NCBI RefSeq assembly: GCF_905475465.1 | Contig: NC_062259.1 | Location: 11,480,501 to 11,544,500 of the forward strand | Length of the DNA: 64,000 bases | Direction: 5' to 3' | From: Pieris napi | Lineage: Eukaryota; Arthropoda; Insecta; Lepidoptera; Pieridae | Shown: positions 1-11,706 of the stretch, piece after piece | Numbering within the stretch: the stretch's first letter is position 1 | How the letters are laid out: every line of letters starts with the position of its first letter | Made by a program: the position numbers and the translations under genes | Notes under the pieces: generated by a model | The model's database searches: none | What the model was told of the DNA's origin: nothing | What the model saw: only the letters and a program-made list of their open reading frames with translations

Positions 1-466
1 CTGATAAGAATCAGTATGAGGCTATCTTAAAAAGAAAAATCAAGGAAAGTTGTAACCGACCGATTTGTCAATGTGTCTTACAATTGCATGTAAGGAAACT
101 AACCTAATCTAATCTAACATCTTGTTTTATAAGATGTAAGAAATAAACTGCTTTTTTATTTTTATTTTATATAAGTGAACACTTCAATGTCAAAATGAGG
201 AACATTGTTTAATATGTATCAAAATAATACTTTTTATTTTAATAGCGACATCTAGACTATATGTAAAACTACTTTGTAGGTCTTGTACTTGTAGTGTTAA
301 TAAACAGCACTTCAAAGTGTTTAGACAGATGTTTAGATATATTCCTTGCTTAAATAATAGAGGAATATTTTTGAAAATTATTGTTGTGATGTTAACTGGG
401 TAAAATTATCGAATTTGTCATTACTAATAACCAATTTCGTTCAGTTCAAAAAATACCTTACTAGGG

Positions 467-742
467 GTGGCTGATGCAGAAAACTTTGAAAACGAAAAAT
501 CAAGGAAAGTTGTAACCGACCAATTTGTCATACCTACCGCGGATTCGAACGATTGGCGCAGGTGTCTAACTTTGGGTGTTCCAAATCCCACTAAGCTTGT
601 TGGAGTGGATACATTTGCCCCAGAAATAATATCAAGAAGAACCTGTATTGAACCTGGTGATCGATACAGGAATGGAATACCTACTTCTGGAATCAAAGAT
701 GTCTTACTCTCAGATATAAAATGGTCGAAATCATTCAAATAA
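467..742 (+). pseudogene. Unidentified conserved segment of the array (91-codon open frame)
   Basis: Open frame with the core TADSNDWRRC, PNPTKLVGVDTFAPEI and SRRTCIEPGD. The same core recurs at 991-1100, 1694-1790, 2725-2973, 4080-4355 and 9198-9407, and a diverged form lies on the - strand at 20,630-20,816 and 23,611-23,802 (HTADSNDWGKF...KPPELV). Repeated reading in the same frame across diverged copies suggests it was once coding. I do not recognise the domain. It has no ATG start in the usual context and is not joined in frame to its neighbours. It may be an exon of the same gene as the P-loop segments that follow it. Confidence 0.45.
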
Positions 743-832
743 TTCTAATAAAACTACAAAATTTTTGATAAATAGCATAAATGTTGTGAGCGAAATTCCC
801 AATATAATAATGGTTGGAGAGTTCTACTTATA

Positions 833-988
833 ATGAGGGGTCCATCTGGCTATGGCAAGACACACCAACCTCGTGAAATACTGCAAATGACAGTTTGTTG
901 TACACTAATTCAAGATAAACATTTACTGAGTACCGATGACTATTTCATGTTCAGAAGAGTGTATCGATTTGACAAGCATAATTTATAG
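833..988 (+). pseudogene. N4BP2L-like P-loop kinase N-terminal fragment, copy 1
   Basis: A 51-codon open frame begins MRGPSGYGKT, a good Walker A motif (GxxGxGKT), and continues to LLSTDDYFMFRRVYRFD before a stop. In N4BP2L1/N4BP2L2-type P-loop kinases a Walker A of the form RGxPGSGKT is followed about 20-30 residues later by FSTDDFF, so order and spacing fit. The following block (AHxWNQxRA, then SPVIIDNTN) is missing here but exists at 8806 and 17,520-17,720. The fragment is probably not functional because it stops well before the rest of the kinase fold. Further copies are at 1536-1691, about 3086-3165 (one-base deletion, then truncated) and 4446-4607. Confidence 0.6.
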
Positions 989-1535
989 TAGTGCCTAACT
1001 TGGGTGTTCAAAACCCCACTGAGCTTGTTGGAGTGGATACATTTGCCCCAGAAATAATATCAAGAAGAACCTGTATTGAACCTGGTGATATGGATTTTCC
1101 TCATCCAAATTACTGGTCTAGCTCTGTTGCATCGTACGGCGAAGCGAATGACTTTCTATTTTATTCAGTATATAAATACACCTTCAACGTTACAATGAAC
1201 GAACATGTAAGTATACGGTTAACAATGACAGAAGAAATCAGGAAAACGGTGGTCCAGCGTATAGACTGTGAATCAACAGGCAACATTTCTGCCCGTCGAC
1301 TTCAGCTGACCTTTGCGGCTGAGAGCCTTCCATAGTATCACCGTGAGCCACACACACACGGGAGAAAAATTTATAAAGAGTTAAGGATTACAATATTCAG
1401 CAGAATTTACTCCACCAGTTATGAGGCAATATCCTGAGAGAGAAAATCAAGGAAAGTTGTAACCGATCAATTTGTCAATGTTGATGTTGAGAGCGAAATA
1501 CCCAATATAATAATGGTTGGAGGGTACTACTTTTA

Positions 1536-1691
1536 ATGAGGGGTCCATCTGGCTATGGCAAGACACACCAACCTCGTGAAATACTGCAAATGACAGTTTG
1601 TTGTACACTAATTCAAGATTAACATTTACTGAGTACCGATGACTATTTCATGTTCAGAAGAGTGTATCGATTTGACAAGCATAATTTATAG
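1536..1691 (+). pseudogene. N4BP2L-like P-loop kinase fragment, copy 2
   Basis: Same 51-codon frame as the copy at 833-988, with Walker A GPSGYGKT and STDDYF retained. It lies inside the 703-bp internal duplication of unit 1 and is followed at once by the GVQNPTELVGVDTFAPE segment. The two copies differ by only a few bases, so the internal duplication is young. Confidence 0.6.
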
Positions 1692-2258
1692 TAGTGCCTA
1701 ACTTGGGTGTTCAAAACCCCACTGAGCTTGTTGGAGTGGATACATTTGCCCCAGAAATAATATCAAGAAGAACCTGTATTGAACCTGGTGATATGGATTT
1801 TCCTCACCCAAATTACTGGTCTAGCTCTGTTGCATCGTACGGCGAAGCGAATGACTTTCTATTTTATTCAGTATATAAATACACCTTCAACGTTACAATG
1901 AACGAACATGTAAGTATACGGTAAACAATGACAGAAGAAATCAGGAAAACGGTGGTCCAGCGTATAGACTGTGAATCAACAGGCAACATTTCTGCCCGTC
2001 GACTTCAGCTGACCTTTGCGGCTGAGAGCCTTCCATAGTATCACCGTGAGCCACACACACACGGGAGAAAAATTTATAAAGAGTTAAGGATTACAATATT
2101 CAGCAGAATTTACTCCACCAGTTATGAGGCAATATCCTGAGTTGCGACCACCTACAGTAAAATCTCTTCCAAGTAACAACTTTACTGAAAGTTAATTCAG
2201 TATGAACAAACCAAACCTATGTAATTGAGGTTTCAAATTTGAGGCGGAGCCTCAATTC

Positions 2259-3613
2259 CTAATAAGAATCAGTATGAGGCTACCTTAAAAAGAAAAATCA
2301 AGGAAAGTTGTAACCGACCAATTTGTCAATGTGTCTTACAATTGTATGTAAGCAAACTAACCTAATCTAATCTAACATCTTGTTTTATAAGCTGTAAGAA
2401 ATAAAAGGCTTTTTTATTTTTATTTTATATAAGTGAACACTTCAATGACAAAATGAGGAACATTGTTTAATATGTGTCAAAATAATACTTTTTATTTTAA
2501 TAGCGACATCTAGACTATATGTAAAACTACTTTGTAGGTCTTGTACTTGTAGTGTTAATAAACAGCACTTCAAAGTGTTTAGACAGATGTTTAGATATAT
2601 TCCTTGCTTAAATAATAGAGGAATATTTTTGAAACTTATTGTTGTGATGTTAACTGGGTAAAATTATCGAATTTGTCATTACTAATAACCAATTTCGTTC
2701 AGTTCAAAAAATACCTTACTAGGGGTGGCTGATGCAGAAAACTTTGAAAACGAAAAATCAAGGAAAGTTGTAACCGACCAATTTGTCATACCTACCGCGG
2801 ATTCAAACGATTGGCGCAGGTGTCTAACTTTGGGTGTTCCAAACCCCACTAAGCTTGTTGGAGTAGATACATTTGCCCCAGAAATAATATCAAGAAGAAC
2901 CTGTATTGAACCTGGTGATCGATACAGGAATGGAATACTTCTGGAATCAAAGATGTCTTACTCTCAGATATAAAATGGTTGAAATCATTCAAATAATTTA
3001 ATAAAACTACAAAAATTTAGATAAATAGCATAAATGTTGTGAGAGAAATTCCCAATATAATAATGGTTGGAGGGTTCTACTAATAATGAGGGGTCCATCT
3101 GGCTATGGCAAGACACACCAACCCGTGAAATACTGCAAATGACAGTTTGTTGTAGGTACACAAATTCTATTCTAGCTCTGTTGCATCGTACGGCGAAGCG
3201 AATGACTTTCTATTTTATTCAGTATATAAATACACCTTCAACGTTACAATGAACGAACATGTAAGTATACGGTAAACAATGACAGAAGAAATCAGGAAAA
3301 CGGTGGTCCAGCGTATAGACTGTGAATCAACAGGCAACATTTCTGCCCGTCGACTTCAGCTGACCTTTGCGGCTGAGAGCCTTCCATAGTATCACCGTGT
3401 GCCACACACACACACACGGGAGAAAAGTTTATAAAGGGTTAAGGATTACAATATTCAGCAGAATTTACTCCACCAGTTATGAGGCAATATCCTGAGTTGC
3501 GACCACCTACAGTAAAATCTCTTCCAAGTAACAACTTTACTGAAAGTTAATTCAGTATGAACAAACCAAACCTATGTAATTGAGGTTTCAAATTTGAGGC
3601 GGAGCCTCAATTC
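2259..3613 (+). repeat. Tandem array unit 2 (deleted form)
   Basis: Second direct unit, shorter than unit 1. The P-loop segment starts at 3086 but has lost one base after KTHQ and runs at about 3160 straight into the SSVASYGEAND segment (3170-3270). The intervening DNA seen in unit 1 is therefore deleted. The 3' part (3260-3613), with the TEEIRKTVVQRIDCES and EFTPPVMRQYPELRPP segments, matches 1920-2258. Confidence 0.7.
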
Positions 3614-4812
3614 CTGATAAGAATCAGTATGAGGCTATCTTAAAAAGAAAAATCAAGGAAAGTTGTAACCGACCGATTTGTCAATGTGTCTTACAATTGC
3701 ATGTAAGGAAACTAACCTAATCTAATCTAACATCTTGTTTTATAAGATGTAAGAAATAAAATGCTTTTTTATTTTTATTTTATATAAGTGAACACTTCAA
3801 TGTCAAAATGAGGAACATTGTTTAATATGTATCAAAATAATACTTTTTATTTTAATAGCGACATCTAGACTATATGTAAAACTACTTTGTAGGTCTTGTA
3901 CTTGTAGTGTTAATAAACAGCACTTCAAAGTGTTTAGACAGATGTTTAGATATATTCCTTGCTTAAATAATAGAGGAATATTTTTGAAAATTATTGTTGT
4001 GATGTTAACTGGGTAAAATTATCGAATTTGTCATTACTAATAACCAATTTCGTTCAGTTCAAAAAATACCTTACTAGGGGTGGCTGATGCAGAAAACTTT
4101 GAAAACGAAAAATCAAGGAAAGTTGTAACCGACCAATTTGTCATACCTACCGCGGATTCGAACGATTGGCGCAGGTGTCTAACTTTGGGTGTTCCAAATC
4201 CCACTAAGCTTGTTGGAGTGGATACATTTGCCCCAGAAATAATATCAAGAAGAACCTGTATTGAACCTGGTGATCGATACAGGAATGGAATACCTACTTC
4301 TGGAATCAAAGATGTCTTACTCTCAGATATAAAATGGTCGAAATCATTCAAATAATTCTAATAAAACTACAAAAATTTAGATAAATAGCATAAATGTTGT
4401 GAGAGAAATTCCCAATATAATAATGATTGGAGGGTTCTACTAATAATGAGGGGTCCATCTGGCTATGGCAAGACACACCAACCTCGTGAAATACTGCAAG
4501 TGACAGTTGGTTGTACACAAATTAAAGATCTTATTAAACATTTACTGAGTACTGATGACTATTTCATGTTCAGAAGAGTGTATCAATTTGACAAGCATAA
4601 TTTATAGTAGTGCCTAACTTGGGTGTTCAAAACCCCACTGAGCTTGTTGGAGTGGAAACATTTGCTCCAAAAATAATATAAAGAATGACCTTTAACGAAC
4701 CTGGTGATATAGATTTTTCTCATATGACACGACATTACAATGTTATTCTGGTTACACCAAGAGAAATTACAAATTACTAGAGGAGGCTGACGCAGAAAAC
4801 TTTGAACAGTGC
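3614..4812 (+). repeat. Tandem array unit 3, 5' part (interrupted by a LINE)
   Basis: Third unit, nearly identical to 1-790 over its first 790 bases. After the P-loop copy (4446-4607) it continues to a ADAENFEQC-like segment ending near gaacagtgcg at about 4803-4812. There a jockey-type LINE on the opposite strand begins. The unit resumes near 8640, and the equivalent uninterrupted sequence is seen at 9770-9870 in unit 4. Confidence 0.65.
4446..4607 (+). pseudogene. N4BP2L-like P-loop kinase fragment, copy 3 (longest)
   Basis: A 53-codon frame with Walker A GPSGYGKT, then CTQIKDLIKHLLSTDDYF and RRVYQFDKHNL before a stop. It is two codons longer than the copies at 833 and 1536, in the Q-I-K-D-L-I-K stretch. 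Because the - strand copies at 21,290-21,485 and 24,395-24,590 also read QIKDLNKHLLSTDD, this looks like the ancestral length and the shorter copies carry a 6-bp deletion. The C-terminal half of the same unit is at 8806-9003, displaced by the LINE. Confidence 0.6.
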
Positions 4813-7800
4813 GGTGCAGTGGGGGTTGGCGTGTTGCTGAAGTCTCCTTTTGTATCGTACGGTTGATCTTTTAATGTCTAAGTGGCATTTCCCAAATATT
4901 TATGGACTTAAGCATTTCGTGTTTACCACGGCGCACAGCTCATATTTCGCAGTGTTTTATTTTGTATCCGCTGCAGGATTTCGACATTTTGACATTAGAG
5001 CGGATTTTTGACCCCCAGAGCTGTATCCCATAGGACCATATTGGTTTTAATACAGTTTTGTAAATGAGAAGTTTATTTTCCAGACTGAGTGCGGCTTTTC
5101 TACCTAGCTTAATAGCCAGTACATGCTACGAAGCCTACCATTAGCATGATCCTTGGAATAATATGGGTTTGTCCAGATGCATGCCCAAATATTTGGCTGT
5201 AGTCGTTTTGGCAAACAGCTCCCTCCAGAGTCACAGATAAGCACTCTTCTCTTCTTAGTCTGAACGTGACATTAACAGATTTCGCTGGGCTTGCCCGTAT
5301 CCTCCACTTATTTAACCATAATTCTAATTTGTTTAGGCATTTCTGTAGTTTTGCGGATGCTTCGTTTGGATTTTTATTAAAGGAAAGGATTGCAGTGTCA
5401 TCTGCATAGGTTGCAACCACAACATCGTCCGTAACTGGTATATCGCCTGTAAAGAGTGTATAAAGGAAAAGACCCAGCACTGGCCCTGGGGCACTCCTGC
5501 TTTCATTTGGCTGATTGATGGTAGATAATCCTCACATTTGACCCGGAACATACTGTTTTGCAAATAAGACTTCGGGAGAAGGTACGCAGTATTTGGTAGG
5601 TTCAACTTTTGCTTACTTTTTGAGGCCCTTATGCCATACGCGATCAAAAGCCTGCTGTATTGAGAAATACTGCTGAACAATACTCTTTTCTTTCTAGGGC
5701 TTGCCGTATTCTATGAGTAACACGATGTATTTGTTCCATTATTCCATGGTGAGCACGAAAGCCGAATTGGTGGTCAGGTATTACTCCTTGTTCTTTGAGT
5801 AATGGTTGAAGGCGACTAAGGACTAGTTTCTTAGTTTGATAGCAAGGAGAGAGGACTAATAGGCCTGTATCATAAAACTTCTGTTGGAGTTTTTCCAGGT
5901 TTTGGAACCATGTTTATAATGGACATCTTTCATAGTTTTGGAAAATATTGTAGTCTTAATATTGCGTTAAAGAGGATTGTTAACAGAACGATGCCTTTTT
6001 TCGGTAGTTCTTTAAATACTTGCGGTAATAAGATCGAAACCGGGTGCTTTTTTTGTTTTAAATTATTAATAGATTTTTATTTCTGACGGAGCAATAAGAT
6101 TTAGTGGTAAAGACATTTGCTGATCACTATTTATGATTTCATCAAATTCGTCTTCGGTTTGCATTATGTCCGATTCGTTAAGCTTAAATACATCCGTTAG
6201 GAAGTTGGCAAACAGCTCAGCTTTATCCTGTAGTTTTTGTGATCATTCGCGATTAGCTTGTCTCAAATGAGGAATATGTTCTTTTGGCCTTTTCAACAAT
6301 TTCGCCATTTTCCAGATTGAATACTCGTCTGCTTTATACGGCGACAATGTCTGTAGTTTATCTTGCAATGTACGATTTTCATTATCTTTGAGCAATTCCT
6401 TTAAATCCTGTTGGGCTTTATTCAACACTTTTTTATCTTGCCGATTCCTGCTGGTACTATAGCAATTAGGTAGCAATTAGATATTTTATTTCCATCGGTA
6501 TGTCATGACTTTGTGTTTTAGATTCTATATATGGGGTCGATAGCAACTTACTCGTTACTTGCCAAGCTGTATCGTCTATGTCATTTTCACTTTTAAGGGG
6601 TATGCGTAGGTTAGCATTATCTTTAATGTATTCTCGAAAGGCATCCCAGTCAGTTTTACGGTTGTATAAAGTCTCCCGTGGTTCATTGTAAATAAATGTT
6701 GTGCTTAATTTGCAGATAACTGGTGTGTGGTCCGAGGAGCCATTTGCATACGATTGGACTTTAGCGTAGAGCCCAGGTGATCCCTTTAGGGATGAAAAGG
6801 TCAATAAGATCTGGACTTTTTTTCTGTGGGCCAATGGGTTGGTTCACCTGTTGACATTACACTAAGGTTATTACTATCAATAGACTTTTTCAGCTTCCTG
6901 TGCTTAGAGTTCCAGTCTACTCCTACAATGTATTTTCAACCGAGCGTATGGAAAAAGTTATTATACATATTGTTATCTATCCGGTGTCTAGGTGGACAGT
7001 AGGTACACTGCAGCCACATTGAGTGATCCCTGCCAGTTATCTACAGCTATTATAGCGGCTTGTATGTGCGAATGTTTGAATAGTGGCAGGATATAATATA
7101 TAATGTTTTCCTTAATTATAACAGTTGCCCCAGCATGAGATGTTCCACCTGTATGATTAGCATAGAATACATTGTATCCTTTAATTTTTCTTATTCTTTG
7201 GTCGATCATATGCGTTTTAGTGACCAGTAAAATATCTATTTTATTGTAATTTATAAAAACCTCGACGTCTTGCTTATTTGGGAGTAAGCCATTTATGTTC
7301 CATGTTGCGATACGTAGACATTTCATTTTCGCTGGTGAGCTATTACAGTCGTTAGTAGACTCATAAGAATCCCTATTTGTTGGATGAGGATGTCAATCAG
7401 CTTTTCTGACTGTTTTATTATACTTTGCTTTTAAGAGCTCGTTGGCTGAGTTTGTCTATTCTCTATATTTCTATTCCAGCTACGAGTGTTTGCAGAGCTG
7501 GGCCATTTTTCGTATGTACGAATCGTTTATATCCTGGTTGTTTGAGGATTGTAGTTAAAGTAGCTGGTGTGTTTTTATCATTTTTTGGGCAATCTGTAGG
7601 TTTATGCCGTTGTGTGCATTTGACGCACCTATAAATACGCATACAGTTATTGTTAGTGCGACCATAATATTGGCACCCATTAGGCAATTTCGGTAGATTC
7701 TCTTGGGTCTTCTATTGTGACTCTAGTGTGGTTAATGTGTTGTATATTTTTTTTTTCAGGGTTATTGATACTGGGTTCTACGTTTACAAAGAACATATTT

Positions 7801-8640
7801 AAGGGCTTCTTATTAAACTATTCCACCGTATACCATGTTTCTTGTTTTTTTTTCCAATTTCTTCTATTATAGCTGATGGAGGGGTGGTACAATGCATGTT
7901 TTTTATAACAATCCTGTAGCATTTGTTCTGCTTCTGTGTGAATGTGTGACCAATAAGGCCATTGCTGCGTATTAATTCTATCAAGGTTTTATATGTTTCA
8001 GTTGACTGCGCTATAACTCTTTGCTGATCTATATTAATAACGTTATATGAGTAGCTTTCGTGGGGTATGTCTTATTTATAAGTTCTGTTAAGTTAGATAT
8101 ATCTTCTATACCATATAAAATTATAGGCGGTGGTTTGAAATTTTTTTTTGGCGTTAGTGGGCGAGTCGTCTCTTTCCTTTTCGGTTAGATCTACAGGTAG
8201 TAAATTATATCTGTTTGAAGTACTAATTGTTACTTGTGTTTTTTGGTCAGGCGGTGAACTGTTTGATAGTCTTTTTCTTTTGGGATAGCGGCTGTTAGTA
8301 TCATCATTTAATGTTGGGTCACAGTCATAAACGGTGGACATAGAAGATGAGTTTTTCAAGTTTGTATCCTTTTGCCTTGTCAGGTCAGGCTTGGATGCCG
8401 AGTTAACTTTTCCCTTCGATTTCCCCGTCGATTTAATTGAAGAATCATAATATAATATCATTCCTATGTTTGCGATATGAGATATGACTCCCAGATTGAA
8501 GACATTTATTTTTATTTTTATGAATTATTTTTATTAATTTTTTATATTTGGTTTTAAATATTTTTTTGTCTTCTGGTATGCTTCAGCGTTTCATTACACA
8601 ACTTTGCGGACACTGCCTTCTAGTAACAAATGTTGTTATC
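4813..8640 (-). mobile_element. Jockey-type non-LTR retrotransposon, decayed, nested in the array
   Basis: Read on the - strand, several recognisable parts occur in the right order but with frameshifts and stops. ORF1 remnant: 7463-8461, with a zinc-knuckle-like Cys/His cluster (CVKCTQRHKPTDC) at 7463-7687. ORF2 endonuclease start: 6988-7326 (LRIATWNINGL, then a Thr-His pair). Linker: 6243-6834. Reverse transcriptase: 5109-5680, where MKAGVPQGQ and ATYADDTAIL mark the palm motifs and are split by a frameshift near 5480. C-terminal LKPIWSYGIQLWG: about 4980-5060. These motifs are typical of the jockey clade. No poly(A) tail or clean target-site duplication is obvious; the boundaries come from comparison with the unbroken unit at 9770-9960 and are approximate. 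Confidence 0.8.
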
Positions 8641-9084
8641 TCTAGTATGTGTCCCTATTTATGTCCCAAGACTTGAGCGTCATCCAGAAGAACATGTAAA
8701 GATGCAACCGTACCTATCTGATGGCGCCATACAATATAGTCGGAAATTTAATGAAATATCGTCATTTCTTAAAATTATTATTATTATTAGAAACCATCAC
8801 TGAAAGTGACCAAAGGTATAAGTCCTGTCATAATTGACAACACAAACATTGAGCCGTGGGAGATTGGACCCTATAACATGAAGGGGGAAATAACTGGTGA
8901 AAAATTGATAAAGAGCTTAGGATTCCATTATTCAGTAGAATTTACTCCACCAATTATTAGGTCCCGAGTTGCGACCACCTTCAGTAAAATCTTTTCCGAG
9001 TAACAACTGTACTGAAAGTGAATTCAGTAACGACACACCAAACCTATATAATTGAGGTTTCAAATTTGGGGTGGAGCCTCAGTT
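8641..9084 (+). pseudogene. Unit 3, 3' part: N4BP2L-like SPVIIDNTN segment
   Basis: At 8806-9003 the + strand reads KGISPVIIDNTNIEPWE, then IGPYNMKGE and YSVEFTPPIIRSR. The SPxIIDNTNxxxWEMxPY block is the best signature of the N4BP2L P-loop kinase family. It should follow the STDDYF block, which lies upstream at 4446-4607 with the LINE between them. An ag precedes the segment at about 8789-8790 after a (tta)n run, a plausible old splice acceptor. The segment ends in a stop at 9001-9003. The unit terminates with a tail (ggtggagcctcagttc) like those of units 1 and 2. Confidence 0.65.
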
Positions 9085-10470
9085 CGTGATGACAATTATT
9101 AGTATGAGGTTACATTAAAGAAAAATCAAGGAAAGGTGTAACTGACCAATTCGTCATATCTACAGCGGATCCAAAAGATTGGCGCAGGTGCCTAACTTTG
9201 GGTGTTCAAAACCCCACTGAGCTTGCTGGAGTGGAAACATTTGCTCCAAAAATAATATCAAAAAGAACCTGTATTGAACCTGGTGATATGGATTCTTCTC
9301 ATATGAAACGACATTACAACGATATTCTGGTTACACCGAGAGAGGTAAAAAAAGAGAGAAATAAAAAACACCTTTATAGAGAATGTTTGGCAAAAGTATT
9401 AAAGTAATAGTATTTTTTTTTAAGTGAACCCTTCGATGTAGAAATGAAGCCCAGTGTTAAATATGTATTAAAATAAAAGTTTTTATTTTACTAGCGACAT
9501 CTAGATTGATTGATACGTAAAACTACTTTGTAGGTATATACATAACATTGTACATAATTTTATGTCTGTGGTGAGCACGTGTACTTGTAGTTTTAATAAA
9601 CAGCACTTCAAAGTATTTAGACGGATGTTTAGATATATTCCTTGCTTAAATAGTAGTTTTTTTTTTAAATTATTGTTGTGATGGCAAAATGATCGAAATT
9701 GTCAATACGTAAATAGCATAGCTAATAAATAACCAATAACCAATTTTGTTCAGTACAAGAAAATACCTTACTAGACGAGGTTGATGCAGAAAACTTTGAG
9801 CAGTGCGAGTGCCTCGCTGCATAATCCATGATAATCGTCCTTATTGAAAAACAACCCCATAGACAAGACTTAAGCACTGAAAGTATGCCAAAAGCATCAT
9901 CGAGAAGAACACGTAAAGATGCAACCGTACTTATCTTTGTATGGTACAAAGCGGAAATTTAAGGAAATATCGTAATTTTTGAAAATTATTGGAATTAGTC
10001 GAACCATCACTAAAAGATTTAAAACGCACGAACTCATCTGTTGATAAGCCACAAGAAAATCAACAGATCCACTTAACTAAATCAAATTTTCCAAAATCTT
10101 CTGGCTTACTTCATCTTCTGGATACTACCTGCACTAAGCTAACAAAGAGGTTAACTTTATTCGAAACTCGTGAAGCATCTAATTGAGTTGTGGTGATTCC
10201 CTTAAGAATGTATCGCGCAGATCGTCATTCATCACCCCCGATGATGATTTTGATGACGAAGAATCTGAAACAAACGAACAAGTGAATGTTACAAACCTGA
10301 ATTTAAAACATCTTGTTGCTGACATGAGCCGATAGCTCAAGATAAATTTTAAAGAAGAAATTGTTCAAATCGAATCTCTTCTATGCAAGCTTGAGATGGA
10401 TAAAAAAGAACGTAATTCAACCCAATGGTCAAAAGGGCCTGAAGAAAGCTTTTTCTATTTTTTTTAATTA
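9085..10470 (+). pseudogene. Tandem array unit 4 with extra downstream coding-like DNA
   Basis: A diverged unit. 9198-9407 reads GVQNPTELAGVETFAPK, RTCIEPGDMDSSHMKR and then RHYNDILVTPREVKKERNKK in one frame. 9420-9700 parallels 170-420 of unit 1, and 9770-9960 repeats the ADAENFEQC segment. The next parts are absent from units 1-3: a 65-codon frame at 9989-10,186 (VDKPQENQQIHLTKS...) and, one frame over, FITPDDDFDDEESETNEQ and QIESLLCKLEMDKKERN at about 10,210-10,440. The acidic and coiled-coil-like character and the sharing with the array suggest these are later exons of the same parent gene. Stops at 10,184-10,186 and about 10,332 show it is broken. Confidence 0.5.
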
Positions 10471-10739
10471 AATTTAACTCCAGAACTATCTTGCAACAAT
10501 AGATTCCAGCAAGTAAATATAAATATATAATAATAGGTCAAACAATATCAGATGCCCAAAAAGAGATCATCAGTAATAGGGTCTACTACGTAGGTACTGT
10601 TATTATTGCTGCTTAAGCTTAAGATACATTCCCGTAGCTAGAACGGCTTGTACGGGAAATGACGGATGTACTTACAAAAAACTTTTATTGCAAATTACTA
10701 AATATATAATTACTTTAAAAAGGTTAATTCGGTTCAAAC

Positions 10740-11200
10740 AAACACAATGAATCCTGTAAAGTTACCTTGAATCGATGACAAGGTTTATAATAAATATCCT
10801 AAAAAGAACAAGTTGAAGATTTATTTTCTTATGCTTTTGACACATGTGACCCATCCAATAAAAAATGCATATTTATAGAAATATTGGAATGTTAGAGGAA
10901 CTCAAATATTGATGTCTGAATTAAAAATTAATGGAGGTGCTCGAAGAAAAGTTTAAACCTATTTATGAAGAAAAATCTTAAAGTAAAAGTATCTGAATTG
11001 GAAAGGGAAGTGATGTTCTTGAAAAACAACAGCAGGTAAAACGATATTATACTTCTTTGCATTGAAATTTGGAAAATTGGAAAATCACTAAGAGAATTGT
11101 AGATTACGTAACGGCATTTGGTTCTGAAGACGAAGGAGAAGTTGAAAATTTGTTTCAAGTTTAGCCAGACCGTTGACATCTTTAGGAAAGCCGATGGAAA
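10740..11200 (+). mobile_element. LINE ORF1-like fragment (RTE-type), weak
   Basis: In two frames the + strand gives VLEEKFKPIYEE and LKVKVSELEREVMFLKNNSR followed by ILLCIEIWK. A coiled coil followed by a hydrophobic strand resembles the start of RTE-type LINE proteins, and a similar run occurs at 18,480-18,760. Frame changes and stops are frequent. The flanking DNA at 10,470-10,740 shows nothing I can name. Confidence 0.3.
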
Positions 11201-11706
11201 GATTTCTTAATATTTCTTATAAACTTAACTAAGTGGAATTTCAAAGACATGTATGTCCAGCATAGCGCCGCACACCAAACAATTCGGTTTATGTTTTAGC
11301 CAAAATTCGTAAAATTTAAAACTGGAACGCTAAATACCACCGCCACAAATAGCTGTTCACAGAGGATCGAGCCACCTTTATCTGCCACCATTTAGGAAGG
11401 CCATCAACTTTTTACAGTATAGATGGAGGCCGTGAGACCATCGCGACCCGGGGGACTTGCTGTTGGTCATTGATTTCATAGACTGTAATACATTTGCTTG
11501 CCTACTTTTATAACCACAATCGATTTGGATTAAATTTAGACGGTTCCATAAGTTAGAATATACCTGATTCAACGCATTGCGGTTAAAAAATAGAAAATAT
11601 ATTGTTGTTTTATTATGTTCTGCTATAACTATAAAAAGGTTTTAAGATATTTGGTTTTGATATTTCAGATATTTTATTATTGTTTCTTTTTAAAAGTGCA
11701 ACTCAC

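Larger units (their letters stand above)
1..2258 (+). repeat. Tandem array unit 1 (N4BP2L-like pseudogene unit)
   Basis: First of at least four direct units. Each begins near the motif ctgataagaatcagtatgag (1, 2259, 3614, diverged at 9085) and ends in gaggcggagcctcaattc. Positions 1-790 match 3614-4400 almost base for base at an offset of 3613, and match 2259-3050 at an offset of 2258. This unit also has an internal direct duplication of about 703 bp: 800-1340 recurs at 1500-2043. Encoded pieces include a DSNDW...VGVDTFAPEIISRR segment (467-742, 991-1100, 1694-1790), Walker-A segments (833-988, 1536-1691), a YWSSSVASYGEAND segment ending at a gtaagt donor (about 1107-1210, 1800-1915) and an EFTPPVMRQYPELRPP segment (about 2100-2190). 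Stops and frame changes separate the pieces, so this is decayed coding DNA, not a working gene. Confidence 0.75.

Noticed and set aside
424..738. A 104-codon open frame on the - strand repeated at 4037-4351
   Set aside because: It is antisense to the TADSNDW segment, whose + frame is conserved across more diverged copies, so the - frame is a shadow duplicated with it.
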